This document shows positions 1-8,404 of a stretch of DNA of 64,000 nucleotides, in pieces. The notes below the pieces were generated by a model. It saw only the letters and a list, made by a program, of their open reading frames with translations, was not told the DNA's origin and did no database searches. The DNA is from Staphylococcus succinus (GTDB taxonomy: Bacteria; Bacillota; Bacilli; Staphylococcales; Staphylococcaceae): positions 124,001 to 188,000 of the forward strand of contig NZ_CP118976.1 of assembly GCF_029024945.1 (NCBI RefSeq), written 5' to 3'. The number at the start of each line of letters is the position of its first letter. Within the stretch, counting starts at the first letter, position 1. The position numbers were made by a program, and so were the translations under genes.

Positions 1-683
1 TCAACTCTACAGCTGCTATTAAAAAGTTTGTTGGTGAAAATGGGGGATCATGCGTTACTAGTGGTAACGCTGATAGTGTTATTCAGTGGGCACTTGATCA
101 AGGATCCAAAATTTTATTTTTACCGGATCAACATTTAGGCAGAAATACCGCTTATAAATTGGGGATCGATTTAGATGCAATGGCTGTTTGGAACCCTATT
201 ACTAAGGAACTAGAATATGACGGCGATGAAGAGAACATTAGTATTATCTTATGGAAAGGGCACTGCTCTGTACATGAAAAATTTTATCCTGCGCATATTG
301 ATTATGCCCGCGAGCGTGATCCAGAAGTAAATGTTATCGTTCATCCAGAATGCACCTTTGAGGTCGTTGAAAAAGCGGATTATGCAGGGTCAACAAAATA
401 TATTATTGATACCATTAAGCATGCTCCCAAAGGAAGTAAATGGGTGATTGGTACAGAGATGAACTTGGTTCATCGATTGAAGCAAACCTATACAGACATT
501 GAAATAGAGTCATTGAATCGGTTGATGTGTTCATGTTTGACAATGAATCGGATAGACTTACCCCATCTTGCGTGGTGTCTAGATAAAATACAACAGGGTA
601 ATCATGATAATATTATTAAAGTAGATGCAGCTACAACATATTATGCTAAACAATCTTTAGAGCGCATGTTAGCTATAACATAA
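1..683 (+). CDS. nadA: Quinolinate synthase NadA, 3' part (5' end outside window)
   Basis: The reading frame is open from base 3 and ends at TAA 681-683, leaving about 226 C-terminal residues of a protein normally near 365. NadA is the [4Fe-4S] enzyme that condenses iminoaspartate with dihydroxyacetone phosphate to quinolinate in de novo NAD synthesis. Three family landmarks are visible: SCVTSGNA near the window start, GHCSVHEKF in the middle and LMCSCLTMNR near the end. Their cysteines correspond to the three cluster-ligand positions of the family. The in-frame TTG at 159 is internal. nadB and nadC would be expected upstream, outside the window. It ends in a strong bidirectional terminator. 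Confidence 0.95.
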   Translation, partial: NSTAAIKKFVGENGGSCVTSGNADSVIQWALDQGSKILFLPDQHLGRNTAYKLGIDLDAMAVWNPITKELEYDGDEENISIILWKGHCSVHEKFYPAHIDYARERDPEVNVIVHPECTFEVVEKADYAGSTKYIIDTIKHAPKGSKWVIGTEMNLVHRLKQTYTDIEIESLNRLMCSCLTMNRIDLPHLAWCLDKIQQGNHDNIIKVDAATTYYAKQSLERMLAIT

Positions 684-715
684 GTAATGAATATATAAAG
701 ATAGAATAAAGAAAG

Positions 716-756
716 GCCCTTAAACAACATTCAAACTTGTTTAAGGGCTTTATTTA
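716..756. terminator. Bidirectional terminator between nadA and the condensation-domain gene
   Basis: A perfect 12-bp stem GCCCTTAAACAA (716-727) / TTGTTTAAGGGC (737-748) is followed by a T-rich tract. It lies between convergent genes. Confidence 0.9.
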
Positions 757-769
757 TTTTGTGACACTT

Positions 770-2059
770 TTAATATGAATAAGATGTAGTTTTGTCAGGT
801 TGTGTAATTTCTAAATCTGTTAATGACGTGTTATAACTAGCGTGAAATTGTTCTAAAATATGCATTAAACTCTCATGCATGCGTTCAATTTGTGTTTCAT
901 TGAGAAAAGCTGTTTTAAAGTCATAATCAACGTCTAATACATCTGAATTAATTCTGTTATGAAGGTGTACTTTTAAAGTGTTACCCATTGCGTCGTTGGA
1001 TAACCATTCGTGGCTGAATCCTTTGTTGTCTAGTGCCTTATCACGTTGTTGATTTTGATATGAGACGAAACAGGAACTTAACCCCTTGGCATGTTTATTG
1101 TCAGCAAGAATTTTAAGGAATGGGTATCTTTTATGTTTCATTAACCTGAAATTTTCCTGACGAATCATTTCGAGGTATATACCCACTGACGCATTGTAGT
1201 CTATATCTATGACGAAAGGCAACAATCTGGCAAATTGACCACAAATTGATTTTTCTTGATAAGTATTTCTATTATGAAATAACAAACTGATAGCATTATT
1301 GTTTGTATTCGTCGTATATCCCATATATAAATGTAGTAAAGATGAGAATAATGTACTCACACCGATAGAAAAGTCATCACAAATTTTATAAAGCATGCTT
1401 GCTCTATCTTTATTTAATTGATGTGATGAGCGAGATGCTGTGATGGGTGTCTCAGCTGTCGGAATCGGAAAGGCGCTCTGTTCATAGTTTGATAATTTAT
1501 TTAACCAATAGGCACGGTCACGTTCAAAGCGTGGTGACAATTGATATTGTTCATCTATTTTTACTGTTTCAAGGTAACTGTGATAATTGATTTGTGTTTC
1601 ATAGCCGGTAAGCTGTTTCATTATAAAATGATTTGTAATAGCCATGCTCCAACCATCTGAAATTAAATGATGGTGAAGTAGCATTATAGTATATTGATTG
1701 TTTGCGTTTTTAATAATTTTAAAGTCATAAAGTGGTTGATTATAATCAAACACACATCTATGTCTCTGTTCATTTAAATAGTTTTCATAATGTGTATAAT
1801 CACTAAATTCAATTAATGGAAATTCTTGAAATTGAAATGCTGTTATATACTGTTTTGTGATTTGATGAGAATTATCAATGCGTAATCTATAAGCGTCATA
1901 ATTTTCAATAAGTTGATTTAAACTTTCGTTAATAGCATTGTAAGTATAGTCGCCATCAATGTGAAGTAAAGTTAAAATATTATTGATGTTAGTATTTGGA
2001 ACCAATAAATCCATGATAATATTCTCTTCTTGTGCATAAGTAAGTCCTTCTAAAGACAT
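770..2059 (-). CDS. Stand-alone non-ribosomal peptide synthetase condensation domain
   Basis: The 429-residue protein is one complete condensation (C) domain and nothing else. Residues 130-136 carry the catalytic HHxxxDG motif (HHLISDG). Further family landmarks are CGQFARLLPF (C5-like, the IGxFVNT region), KRYPF (C6-like) and SSCFVSYQNQ (C7-like). C domains form amide or ester bonds between carrier-bound or free acyl and amino substrates. No adenylation, carrier or thioesterase domain is adjacent. The C-terminal tail after the domain resembles an inter-domain linker of a larger synthetase. The start follows AGGAGGG in the usual position. Either a free-standing condensing or acyltransferase enzyme, or a remnant of a modular NRPS that kept an intact frame. 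Substrate unknown. Confidence 0.8.
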   Translation of the reverse strand: MSLEGLTYAQEENIIMDLLVPNTNINNILTLLHIDGDYTYNAINESLNQLIENYDAYRLRIDNSHQITKQYITAFQFQEFPLIEFSDYTHYENYLNEQRHRCVFDYNQPLYDFKIIKNANNQYTIMLLHHHLISDGWSMAITNHFIMKQLTGYETQINYHSYLETVKIDEQYQLSPRFERDRAYWLNKLSNYEQSAFPIPTAETPITASRSSHQLNKDRASMLYKICDDFSIGVSTLFSSLLHLYMGYTTNTNNNAISLLFHNRNTYQEKSICGQFARLLPFVIDIDYNASVGIYLEMIRQENFRLMKHKRYPFLKILADNKHAKGLSSCFVSYQNQQRDKALDNKGFSHEWLSNDAMGNTLKVHLHNRINSDVLDVDYDFKTAFLNETQIERMHESLMHILEQFHASYNTSLTDLEITQPDKTTSYSY

Positions 2060-2451
2060 TTAAGCCCTCCTGTAAAAATCATTTAAAAGAATCTACTTAG
2101 TATATTATATTTTCTTAAAAAAATAAACACACTTTTATAATACCCTTTTATAAAAAGAGTAAAACAAGAAAATAATAATTTTATTAAAGTTTATTGAATG
2201 TTTTATTAAGAATTTTAATTTTTTGTGTAGTTACGTTCGAATGGTGGTGGGTGGCACGTTGCGTCATTTATTTAGAGCGATTTTAAAGGGGATAGGTTTA
2301 AACTATACATTTTAGACAAGAAGTAAATCGTACATAGTTGTTATAATTATTAGATTTGACTATAGAAAAGAGGGTAAACAACTAGAAATATTAATTGTAA
2401 GCGCTTACTGTGGTGGCGTCTTTTAAATATAGCTTCAAAGGAGAATGCTTA
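2060..2451. other. 392-bp intergenic region between divergent genes
   Basis: AT-rich spacer holding the promoters of the leftward condensation-domain gene and the rightward fadH. Apart from the cre site at 2396-2409 I see no gene or strong hairpin in it. Confidence 0.6.
2396..2409 (+). promoter_or_regulatory. CcpA catabolite-repression site (cre) upstream of fadH
   Basis: TGTAAGCGCTTACT matches the cre consensus TGWNANCGNTNWCA at all but the last position and is centred on a palindromic GTAAGCGCTTAC. It sits 43 bp before the fadH start, so CcpA binding would block transcription, as expected for fatty-acid breakdown genes. Confidence 0.8.
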
Positions 2452-3216
2452 ATGAAGGATAAAGTGATTTTGGTAACAGGCGGTAGTAGTGGTATGGGGA
2501 AAGCAATGGCTCAACGATTTGCGAAAGAAGGTGCCAAGGTCGTAATAACGGGACGTACTTTAGAACGGTTAGAGATGACAAAAAAAGAGATTGAACAGTA
2601 TGAGGGACAAGTACTATGCATTGATATGGACGTACGGGATTCTGAAAGAGTGCAGTATACTATAGAAGAAACGATTAAAAAATTTGGCAAGATTGATGGT
2701 TTAGTTAATAACGCGGCTGGTAATTTTATTTGTCCTGCAGAGGATTTATCTATTAATGGATGGAATTCTGTAATTGATATTGTATTGAATGGCACTTGGA
2801 ATTGTACACAAGCAGTGGGTAAGCTATGGATTAAAAATGGTCAAAAAGGGCGTATCCTCAATATGGTAGCAACATATGCGTGGAGAGCTGGTCCTGGTGT
2901 TGTTCATTCAGCGAGTGCCAAAGCAGGTGTATTAGCTATGACAAGAACACTTGCTGTGGAATGGGGATCAAAATATGGTATTTGTGTGAATGCTATTGCA
3001 CCAGGTCCGATTGAAAACACTGGTGGCGCCCAGAAACTAACGTTATCAGAAACAGCCCGTCAACAAACACTTGAAAGTATACCAATAGGAAGAATGGGAC
3101 GAACTGAAGAAATAGCAGGTCTAGCACGGTTTCTATTTTCTGATGATGCAGACTTTATTAATGGTGAATGTATTACGATGGATGGCGGACAGTGGCTAAA
3201 CCAGAATGCATTTTAA
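2452..3216 (+). CDS. fadH: 2,4-dienoyl-CoA reductase-like SDR (FadH/YkuF type)
   Basis: A 254-residue short-chain dehydrogenase. The glycine-rich TGGSSGMG motif near residue 9 binds NADP(H), and NNAAGNF follows near residue 85. The block ATYAWRAGPGVVHSASAKAG is characteristic of the 2,4-dienoyl-CoA reductase branch, in which the classical YxxxK tyrosine is absent and a serine precedes the lysine (SxxxK). In the family this reduces conjugated dienoyl-CoA so that unsaturated fatty acids can be degraded. I chose ATG 2452 because AAAGGAG at 2437-2443 precedes it; an upstream in-frame GTG at 2410 lies just past the cre and has no ribosome binding site. Monocistronic. Confidence 0.87.
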   Translation: MKDKVILVTGGSSGMGKAMAQRFAKEGAKVVITGRTLERLEMTKKEIEQYEGQVLCIDMDVRDSERVQYTIEETIKKFGKIDGLVNNAAGNFICPAEDLSINGWNSVIDIVLNGTWNCTQAVGKLWIKNGQKGRILNMVATYAWRAGPGVVHSASAKAGVLAMTRTLAVEWGSKYGICVNAIAPGPIENTGGAQKLTLSETARQQTLESIPIGRMGRTEEIAGLARFLFSDDADFINGECITMDGGQWLNQNAF

Positions 3217-3559
3217 ATAAAAAGATATTTCCTTTACTTCCTATAAGAGAAGTTGCAATAGGCAAAGTTAATTATAAAAAAGCATCTTTGGTACTATTAA
3301 TATATTACAAAGGTGCGATTTGTCGTGCCTTTATTACAAAGAATTACATATAATTTTGTGCGTTTACCGAATTATAGACCTCCATAGCAGTTTTTTTGAT
3401 TATTACAGACTGAGTTATTAAGTTATAACATGTCATTTGAGTGTAATGAAGTGGCTGTTATTTTCACCTCACTGTAACCTGCTAGGGTTTTATAGGTGTT
3501 ATAGTGAATCTAGCAAATTAATCATAAAACTAATTACCTTATAGGAGGATTTTTTAATA
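3217..3559. other. 343-bp intergenic region upstream of the first sceD paralogue
   Basis: A weak hairpin (GCATCTTTG / CAAAGGTGC, about 3283-3318) may terminate fadH. From about 3460 the sequence closely matches the region upstream of the second sceD copy (blocks around TTTTCACCT, CTGTAACCT, AGGTGTTATAGT and AATCTAGCAAATTAATC), so the two promoters are duplicated along with the genes. TGTAAT/TGTTAT/TGTAAC half-sites of WalR type occur at 3442, 3456 and 3473, but none pair at the canonical 5-bp spacing. Confidence 0.55.
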
Positions 3560-4267
3560 ATGAAAAAAACAGTAATCGCGTCAACGTTAGCAGTAGGTCT
3601 AGGAGTAACAGGAGCAGCATCAGCAGGAAATGCAGCAGACGCTTCAGAACAAGGTGTAGATAAAGCACAATTAGCACAACAAGCACAATCAAATTCAAGC
3701 CAATTAAATGAATCAGCTATCCAAGATGGTTCATATAACTATAATTTTAGTCAAGATGGTGTAAACTATAACTTCAAATCAGATGGTGAAAACTTTAGCT
3801 GGAGTTACGGTGAAGGTTCAAATACTTCATCTAACCAATCTACAGATAATAGTTCACAACAAGCTTCAGGGGAACAAGCACAACAATCAGCTCCACAACA
3901 AACAGAACAAGCACAACAACCACAACAAGAAGCGGCACCACAAACAGAACAAACTGAACAGCCACAACAAGCATCAACTTCAACACAGTCATCAAATGAA
4001 TCAAGTGAAGCTTCGGAAGGTTCATCAGTAAATGTTAACTCTCATTTAAAACAAATTGCAGAACGTGAATCTGGTGGCGATCTTAAAGCAGTTAATCCAT
4101 CATCAGGTGCAGCAGGTAAATACCAATTCTTACAAAGCACTTGGGATTCAGTAGCACCTGACGAATATAAAGGTCAATCACCAACTGAAGCACCAGAATC
4201 AGTACAAGACCAAGCAGCAGTAGATTTATATAACTCAGCAGGTGCATCACAATGGGTTACTGCATAA
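3560..4267 (+). CDS. sceD: SceD-like secreted lytic transglycosylase, copy 1
   Basis: A 235-residue exported protein. A signal peptide of about 27 residues ends in an Ala-rich segment before SEQG, a Tyr/Asn/Phe-rich stretch follows (residues 50-85), then a Gln/Pro/Ala/Ser-rich low-complexity linker (about 85-155). The C-terminal transglycosylase domain carries RESGGDLKAVNPSSGAAGKYQF; the Glu of RESGG is the expected catalytic acid. SceD/IsaA enzymes cleave peptidoglycan glycan strands at the cell surface during growth and separation. The start has a good AGGAGG. The C-terminal ~75 residues are nearly identical to those of the paralogue at 5422-6126, pointing to a recent tandem duplication. 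Confidence 0.92.
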   Translation: MKKTVIASTLAVGLGVTGAASAGNAADASEQGVDKAQLAQQAQSNSSQLNESAIQDGSYNYNFSQDGVNYNFKSDGENFSWSYGEGSNTSSNQSTDNSSQQASGEQAQQSAPQQTEQAQQPQQEAAPQTEQTEQPQQASTSTQSSNESSEASEGSSVNVNSHLKQIAERESGGDLKAVNPSSGAAGKYQFLQSTWDSVAPDEYKGQSPTEAPESVQDQAAVDLYNSAGASQWVTA

Positions 4268-4305
4268 TCTAAAAAATGAATTATTATAAAATAAAGTGTT
4301 TCATC

Positions 4306-4333
4306 CCCGCCTCGATATAGAGGCGGGTTTTTT
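4306..4333 (+). terminator. Terminator of sceD copy 1
   Basis: GC-rich stem CCCGCCTC (4306-4313) / GAGGCGGG (4320-4327) followed by six T. Confidence 0.92.
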
Positions 4334-4520
4334 ATAGCGTATAAAAAATAAGTTATGGTATAGATTTCCGAGGAAATAAAGTAGCATTAAATGTTGTAGC
4401 TATAATCTATCATAAATAAACGTATTAAGAGTTAAGCGTTTATTTAAATCTAAAAAAGTGAATATTAAATGAGGATAGATATGTTTTTAAATATTTAATT
4501 ATAGAGAAAAGGTGATTGAA

Positions 4521-5030
4521 ATGGATGTGAAATTCCCTATTGGACCTTTAGAAGTTCCAGAGGTAGTAACTTTAGACAATGTTCAATATTGGTTAGGAGA
4601 AATAAATACATATACTGACCAATTAAGAGAGACAGTAGATACCTTGAATGATGTAGACTTGACTAAAACATATCGTGAAGGTAGCTGGACAGTTCGTCAA
4701 CTTGTACACCATATTGCAGATTCGCAATTAAATATGTATCAGCGTTTAAAGCTAGCTTTAACGGAGAATAATCCGACAATAACTACGTTTGATCAAGAAA
4801 AGTGGGCAATTCAACCTGACACTGCCTTGCCTGTAGAAAGTTCGATTAAATTGTTAGAAGGTTTAAATAATCGAATTGTAGCGTTAGGAAATAGTTTGAA
4901 TGAATCAGATTTACATCGAATATTTACGCTTGAGGGTAGTGGTGAAATTTCAGTTGCTAAAAAAATAGCCAAATTAGCTTGGCATGAAGCACACCATCTA
5001 GCACATATTAAAATAGCATTATCAAAATAA
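4521..5030 (+). CDS. DinB/YfiT-family protein, probable bacillithiol S-transferase (BstA-like)
   Basis: A 169-residue four-helix-bundle protein of the DinB superfamily. It resembles B. subtilis YfiT/BstA in its N-terminal IGPLEVPE stretch, in GSWTVRQLVHHIADSQ and in WHEAHHLAHI. The histidines of HHIADS and of HEAHHLAHI match the three-His metal triad of the family. BstA-type enzymes conjugate bacillithiol to electrophiles; staphylococci make bacillithiol, so that role is reasonable but inferred. I take ATG 4521, preceded by AAAAGGTG; the in-frame GTG at 4512 lies inside the ribosome binding site. It stands alone between the two sceD copies and has its own terminator. Confidence 0.75.
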   Translation: MDVKFPIGPLEVPEVVTLDNVQYWLGEINTYTDQLRETVDTLNDVDLTKTYREGSWTVRQLVHHIADSQLNMYQRLKLALTENNPTITTFDQEKWAIQPDTALPVESSIKLLEGLNNRIVALGNSLNESDLHRIFTLEGSGEISVAKKIAKLAWHEAHHLAHIKIALSK

Positions 5031-5075
5031 AAGTAAGCTGCCTAAGATAAAGCGTTTTAGGCGGCTTACTTTGTT
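5031..5075 (+). terminator. Terminator of the BstA-like gene
   Basis: Stem AAGTAAGCTGCCTAA (5031-5045) / TTAGGCGGCTTACTT (5057-5071), starting immediately after the stop codon and followed by a short T-rich run. Confidence 0.85.
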
Positions 5076-5189
5076 GTAAAACAATAATAATTACTTGTAA
5101 AATACATATTCAAAAAATAGTTTGCATCAAATGTTTTTAAAAAATGAAATATCTATTTAAAAAAGTATAAATACGGATTTTTCGTAACT

Positions 5190-5206
5190 TGTTACACTTG
5201 TGTTAC
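5190..5206 (+). promoter_or_regulatory. WalR (YycF) box upstream of sceD copy 2
   Basis: TGTTAC-ACTTG-TGTTAC is an exact fit to the WalR direct repeat TGTWAH-N5-TGTWAH, about 215 bp before the sceD copy 2 start. WalR controls sceD and isaA in staphylococci. A conserved TATAGT -10 candidate lies nearer the gene (near 5358) in the block shared with copy 1. Confidence 0.75.
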
Positions 5207-5421
5207 AGTGGAATACAACGTAATTTATGTAATTAAAGCTTACATGAAAGTATTTGAATCGCTTTTTGCCAAGAAAAGCATTATTTTTCTTGTCATTAGG
5301 ATGTAAAGAAAGACTTGTTTTTTTCACCTGCCTGTAACCTACAACTCATTTTTAGGTGTTATAGTAAATCTAGCAAATTAATCGAACGACTAATTATCTT
5401 ATTTGGGAGGACTTTTTAATA

Positions 5422-6126
5422 ATGAAAAAAGCAGTAATCGTATCAACGTTAGCAGTAGGACTTGGGGTAACAGCAGGAGCAGCAGGAAATTCAGCGGATG
5501 CTTCAGAAACAGGGATTAATGAGGCACAATTAGCGCAACAAGCACAAACAAATTCAAGCCAATTAAATGCATCACCTATTCAAGAAGGTGCATATAACTA
5601 TAACTTTAATGTAGATGGTGTTAATTATCACTTTGAATCAGACGGTCAAAACTTTAGCTGGGGCTTTGGTGGAGATGCTAATGGTTCAGTAGAACAATCT
5701 ACAGATAACAGTGAACAAGCTCAACAAACAGAACAACCACAACAAGAAGCGGCACCACAACAAGAAGCGGCACCACAACAAGAAGCGGCACCACAACAAG
5801 AAGCGGCACCACAAACAGCAGAAACACAACAACCACAACAAGAAGCGACTACAACTCAATCAAGTCAAGCTTCAGAAGGTTCATCAGTAAATGTTAACGC
5901 TCATTTACAACAAATCGCTCAACGTGAATCAGGTGGCGATCTTAAAGCTGTAAACCCTTCATCAGGTGCAGCAGGTAAATACCAATTCTTACAAAGTACA
6001 TGGGATTCAGTAGCACCTGCAGAATATAAAGGTGTATCACCAACTGAAGCACCAGAATCAGTACAAGACCAAGCAGCAGTAGATTTATACAACTCAGCTG
6101 GTGCATCACAATGGGTTACTGCATAA
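5422..6126 (+). CDS. sceD: SceD-like secreted lytic transglycosylase, copy 2
   Basis: 234 residues with the same architecture as the copy at 3560: signal peptide ending near ADA-SET, Tyr/Phe/Asn-rich segment, Gln/Pro/Ala linker, and a C-terminal transglycosylase domain with RESGGDLKAVNPSSGAAGKYQF (catalytic Glu in RESGG). It differs mainly in the linker, which contains four identical QEAAPQ repeats encoded by a perfect 18-bp tandem repeat. The upstream region holds an exact WalR box. The two paralogues probably act together in cell-wall turnover, possibly with different expression timing. Ribosome binding site GGGAGGA. Confidence 0.92.
   Translation: MKKAVIVSTLAVGLGVTAGAAGNSADASETGINEAQLAQQAQTNSSQLNASPIQEGAYNYNFNVDGVNYHFESDGQNFSWGFGGDANGSVEQSTDNSEQAQQTEQPQQEAAPQQEAAPQQEAAPQQEAAPQTAETQQPQQEATTTQSSQASEGSSVNVNAHLQQIAQRESGGDLKAVNPSSGAAGKYQFLQSTWDSVAPAEYKGVSPTEAPESVQDQAAVDLYNSAGASQWVTA
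5743..5814 (+). repeat. Four tandem 18-bp repeats inside sceD copy 2
   Basis: The unit CAAGAAGCGGCACCACAA (Q-E-A-A-P-Q) is repeated four times without change at 5743, 5761, 5779 and 5797. Identical units in frame make this a likely variable-number locus. Copy 1 has a single related unit near 3927. Confidence 0.95.
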
Positions 6127-6167
6127 TTTAAAAAGCAGTATTTACTTAATATAAAAGACATAAGATA

Positions 6168-6201
6168 CCCCTATTTCTATTTTAGAGATAGGGGGTTTTT
6201 T
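6168..6201 (+). terminator. Terminator of sceD copy 2
   Basis: Stem CCCCTATTTCTA (6168-6179) / TAGAGATAGGGG (6183-6194, one G-U pair), then G and six T. Confidence 0.88.
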
Positions 6202-6259
6202 GTGTTAACTTAGTTAAATAAATATATATCACTTTGGATTCATTTTACTCAATTTTTTA

Positions 6260-7255
6260 CTACCCATAAATAACATTGATAAATAAAAATGTTGCTATTG
6301 ATAAGCATATAGATGTAATAATGACAGCGACTAATGGTTTGAACGCACGATTTTTTAAATCTTTAAATGATACATTTAAGCCTAAAGCTACCATAGCCAT
6401 AAGTAAGCTCAGCGTAGTGATGATATTGATTACTTGCATCAATACTGCGGGTATATCAACATAAGTATGAATAAAAGCCATTACCACAAATCCTATTAAG
6501 AAATAGGGGATATCAATTCGTTGTGGTCTTGTAGACGTTTTTGATTTTAAATTCATTACAATAATCAAAATAATACTTAATGGTATTAATAAGAACACAC
6601 GACCAAGTTTGCCTAATAAACCGAGCTCTAATGCTGTTTGACCTGAGTAGTCTGCGGCAAGAATAACGTGGGCTATTTCATGTAAGCTAATACCTGACCA
6701 TATACCGTAAACTTGTGGGGAAATTGTAAAAATAGAATATATCAGTGTATAAGCCAGTGAAAATACAGTGCCAATTAGAGCAATAATACCAATACTTATT
6801 GCGGAATCTTTTTCACGAGATTTCAAGATAGGCGAAACAGCTGCAACGGCAGCAGCACCGCACACAGCAGTACCTATACCTAAAAGTAACACTAAGTGTT
6901 TGTCACCTTTTAAAAATATGTTAATTACAAATATAAATGCAATGGTCAAAATGATGACGCCAATATCTATAAATAGTAAGCCGCTACCTTGGCCAATAAC
7001 ATCATAAATATTTAATTTTAGACCGTATAAAATAATAGCGAATTTCAATAATCGTTTAGAAGAGAAAGTAATACCCTGACGGTACTTTTCTGGATAACCT
7101 TTAAAATGTCTATATATAATCGCAATTAATATTGCTATAGATAAGGCGCCAACTTTATCTAATATTGGTAACTTTGTAACTAATAAACTAATGATCGCAA
7201 TCATAAATGTAAATAATAGGCCAATGACGAATGATTTATTTTTAAAAGTTATCAC
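6260..7255 (-). CDS. YeiH/UPF0324-family membrane protein, putative sulfate/anion exporter
   Basis: A 331-residue integral membrane protein with about ten hydrophobic segments and the family blocks GIGTAVCGAAAVAAVSPILK and SGISLHEIAHVILAA. The family is commonly annotated as a putative sulfate exporter; transport has not been firmly shown. I place the start at GTG 7255, because AAGGAGGAG lies directly upstream (7261-7270); an upstream in-frame ATG at 7336 would have no such site and would extend past the family N-terminus. It is divergent from a LysR-type gene, a pairing often seen for this family. Confidence 0.85.
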   Translation of the reverse strand: MITFKNKSFVIGLLFTFMIAIISLLVTKLPILDKVGALSIAILIAIIYRHFKGYPEKYRQGITFSSKRLLKFAIILYGLKLNIYDVIGQGSGLLFIDIGVIILTIAFIFVINIFLKGDKHLVLLLGIGTAVCGAAAVAAVSPILKSREKDSAISIGIIALIGTVFSLAYTLIYSIFTISPQVYGIWSGISLHEIAHVILAADYSGQTALELGLLGKLGRVFLLIPLSIILIIVMNLKSKTSTRPQRIDIPYFLIGFVVMAFIHTYVDIPAVLMQVINIITTLSLLMAMVALGLNVSFKDLKNRAFKPLVAVIITSICLSIATFLFINVIYG

Positions 7256-7291
7256 GGTTATCTCCTCCTTATATTGAAAGTCTAGCACCAT

Positions 7292-7309
7292 ATTTCTATA
7301 ACGAGAAAT
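7292..7309. promoter_or_regulatory. Candidate LysR-type operator between yeiH-like and lysR-like genes
   Basis: Inverted repeat ATTTCT-N6-AGAAAT with the T-N11-A character of LysR boxes, in the 123-bp divergent spacer. Inferred target of the adjacent regulator. Confidence 0.5.
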
Positions 7310-7378
7310 AAATATTTGGTATGTAACCCATAACAAAATTGTTATAATATGAGAGATAATAATGAGGAGGTATGACTT

Positions 7379-8206
7379 GTGGATCCATTTAAAGTGTTAA
7401 CTGAAGTAGTAAAGGCGCAAAGTTTCACTAAAGCTGCTGAGAATTTATACACATCTCAACCATCTATCAGTCGAGATATTAAACGACTTGAAACACAATA
7501 TGATGTAAAAATATTCGAGTTTAGACATGCACAATTAACATTAACAAATGATGGTAAAAAGTTATTTCAATATGCATTGCAACGTGCACATTTAGAAGAA
7601 GCACTATGGCATGATTTAAAAATGAAGCCAAATACAATTTCAGGCGAGATTACAATAGGAAGTAGTTTCACCTATGGAGAATATCGATTATCTCAACACC
7701 TTACAGATTTAGCAGAGAGATATCCCGAACTATACATCCATGTACACTTAGATAATTCAGAATCAATGATACAAAATATTAAAAACAACATTATTGATTT
7801 AGGGATTATTGAAAAAGAAATTCATGATCATATGATACACAGTACACGTATTGCGAAAGATGAAATGGTGTTAATTCATAAAAAAACAAAATCAGTGCTT
7901 ACAGATACGTGTTTTATTCGTGAAAGAGGTTCCGGTACGCGTGTCTATCAAGAAATTGGCTTATCACAGTTACAATTACATCCGAACTTAGTAGAAATTA
8001 ATAATACGAGTTTAATTAAGCATATGGTTCATTCAGGGAATGGGTTCGCTATTGTTTCAAAAACAACGCTTACACCATACGATTTTGAAAAGTTAGATGT
8101 TCAACCATTAAACATAGAACGTTATTTTTATTTACTGACACATAAAAATAAATATATAGATACAAATTTAAAAATTTTAATTGAAAATTTGAAGAAGGAT
8201 TATTAA
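7379..8206 (+). CDS. LysR-family transcriptional regulator (CysL/YwfK-like)
   Basis: 275 residues. The N-terminal winged helix-turn-helix (residues 1-60) contains FTKAAENLYTSQPSISRDIKRLE, and an effector-binding domain follows (about 90-275). The start is GTG 7379, placed after GAGGAGG. Divergent from the YeiH-like exporter; in related Firmicutes such regulators control the neighbouring exporter, often in response to sulfur-compound status, so regulation across the shared spacer is likely. The ligand is not known. Confidence 0.85.
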   Translation: MDPFKVLTEVVKAQSFTKAAENLYTSQPSISRDIKRLETQYDVKIFEFRHAQLTLTNDGKKLFQYALQRAHLEEALWHDLKMKPNTISGEITIGSSFTYGEYRLSQHLTDLAERYPELYIHVHLDNSESMIQNIKNNIIDLGIIEKEIHDHMIHSTRIAKDEMVLIHKKTKSVLTDTCFIRERGSGTRVYQEIGLSQLQLHPNLVEINNTSLIKHMVHSGNGFAIVSKTTLTPYDFEKLDVQPLNIERYFYLLTHKNKYIDTNLKILIENLKKDY

Positions 8207-8348
8207 CTCTAGAGTCAACGATAGGAGAGATTGCTAGTTATTACTATAAATTGATAAGAACTATAAATCAGCTATACAAAGAAAACGGATTTGGAATTTT
8301 AAATATAGGGAATCAATATAGGGCAAATAAAATTAAAATGCATTACTG

Positions 8349-8379
8349 TTGACTCGGTCTGAACTCGAGGGTGTATGAT
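8349..8379 (+). promoter_or_regulatory. MerR-type promoter with 19-bp spacer
   Basis: TTGACT (8349-8354) and TATGAT (8374-8379) are separated by 19 bp, the over-long spacing typical of MerR-activated promoters. A CTCG...CGAG dyad lies in the spacer. The -10 overlaps the ATG at 8375, which therefore cannot be the translation start of the regulator. Confidence 0.65.
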
Positions 8380-8404
8380 AAAACGAGATAAAGGAAGTGA
8401 GAAT

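Noticed and set aside
3168..3353. A 61-residue reading frame overlapping the fadH end
   Set aside because: It is out of frame with the clear fadH C-terminus, has no ribosome binding site and no recognisable features.
5743..5814. CRISPR-like array
   Set aside because: Repeats are directly adjacent without spacers and encode an in-frame protein linker.
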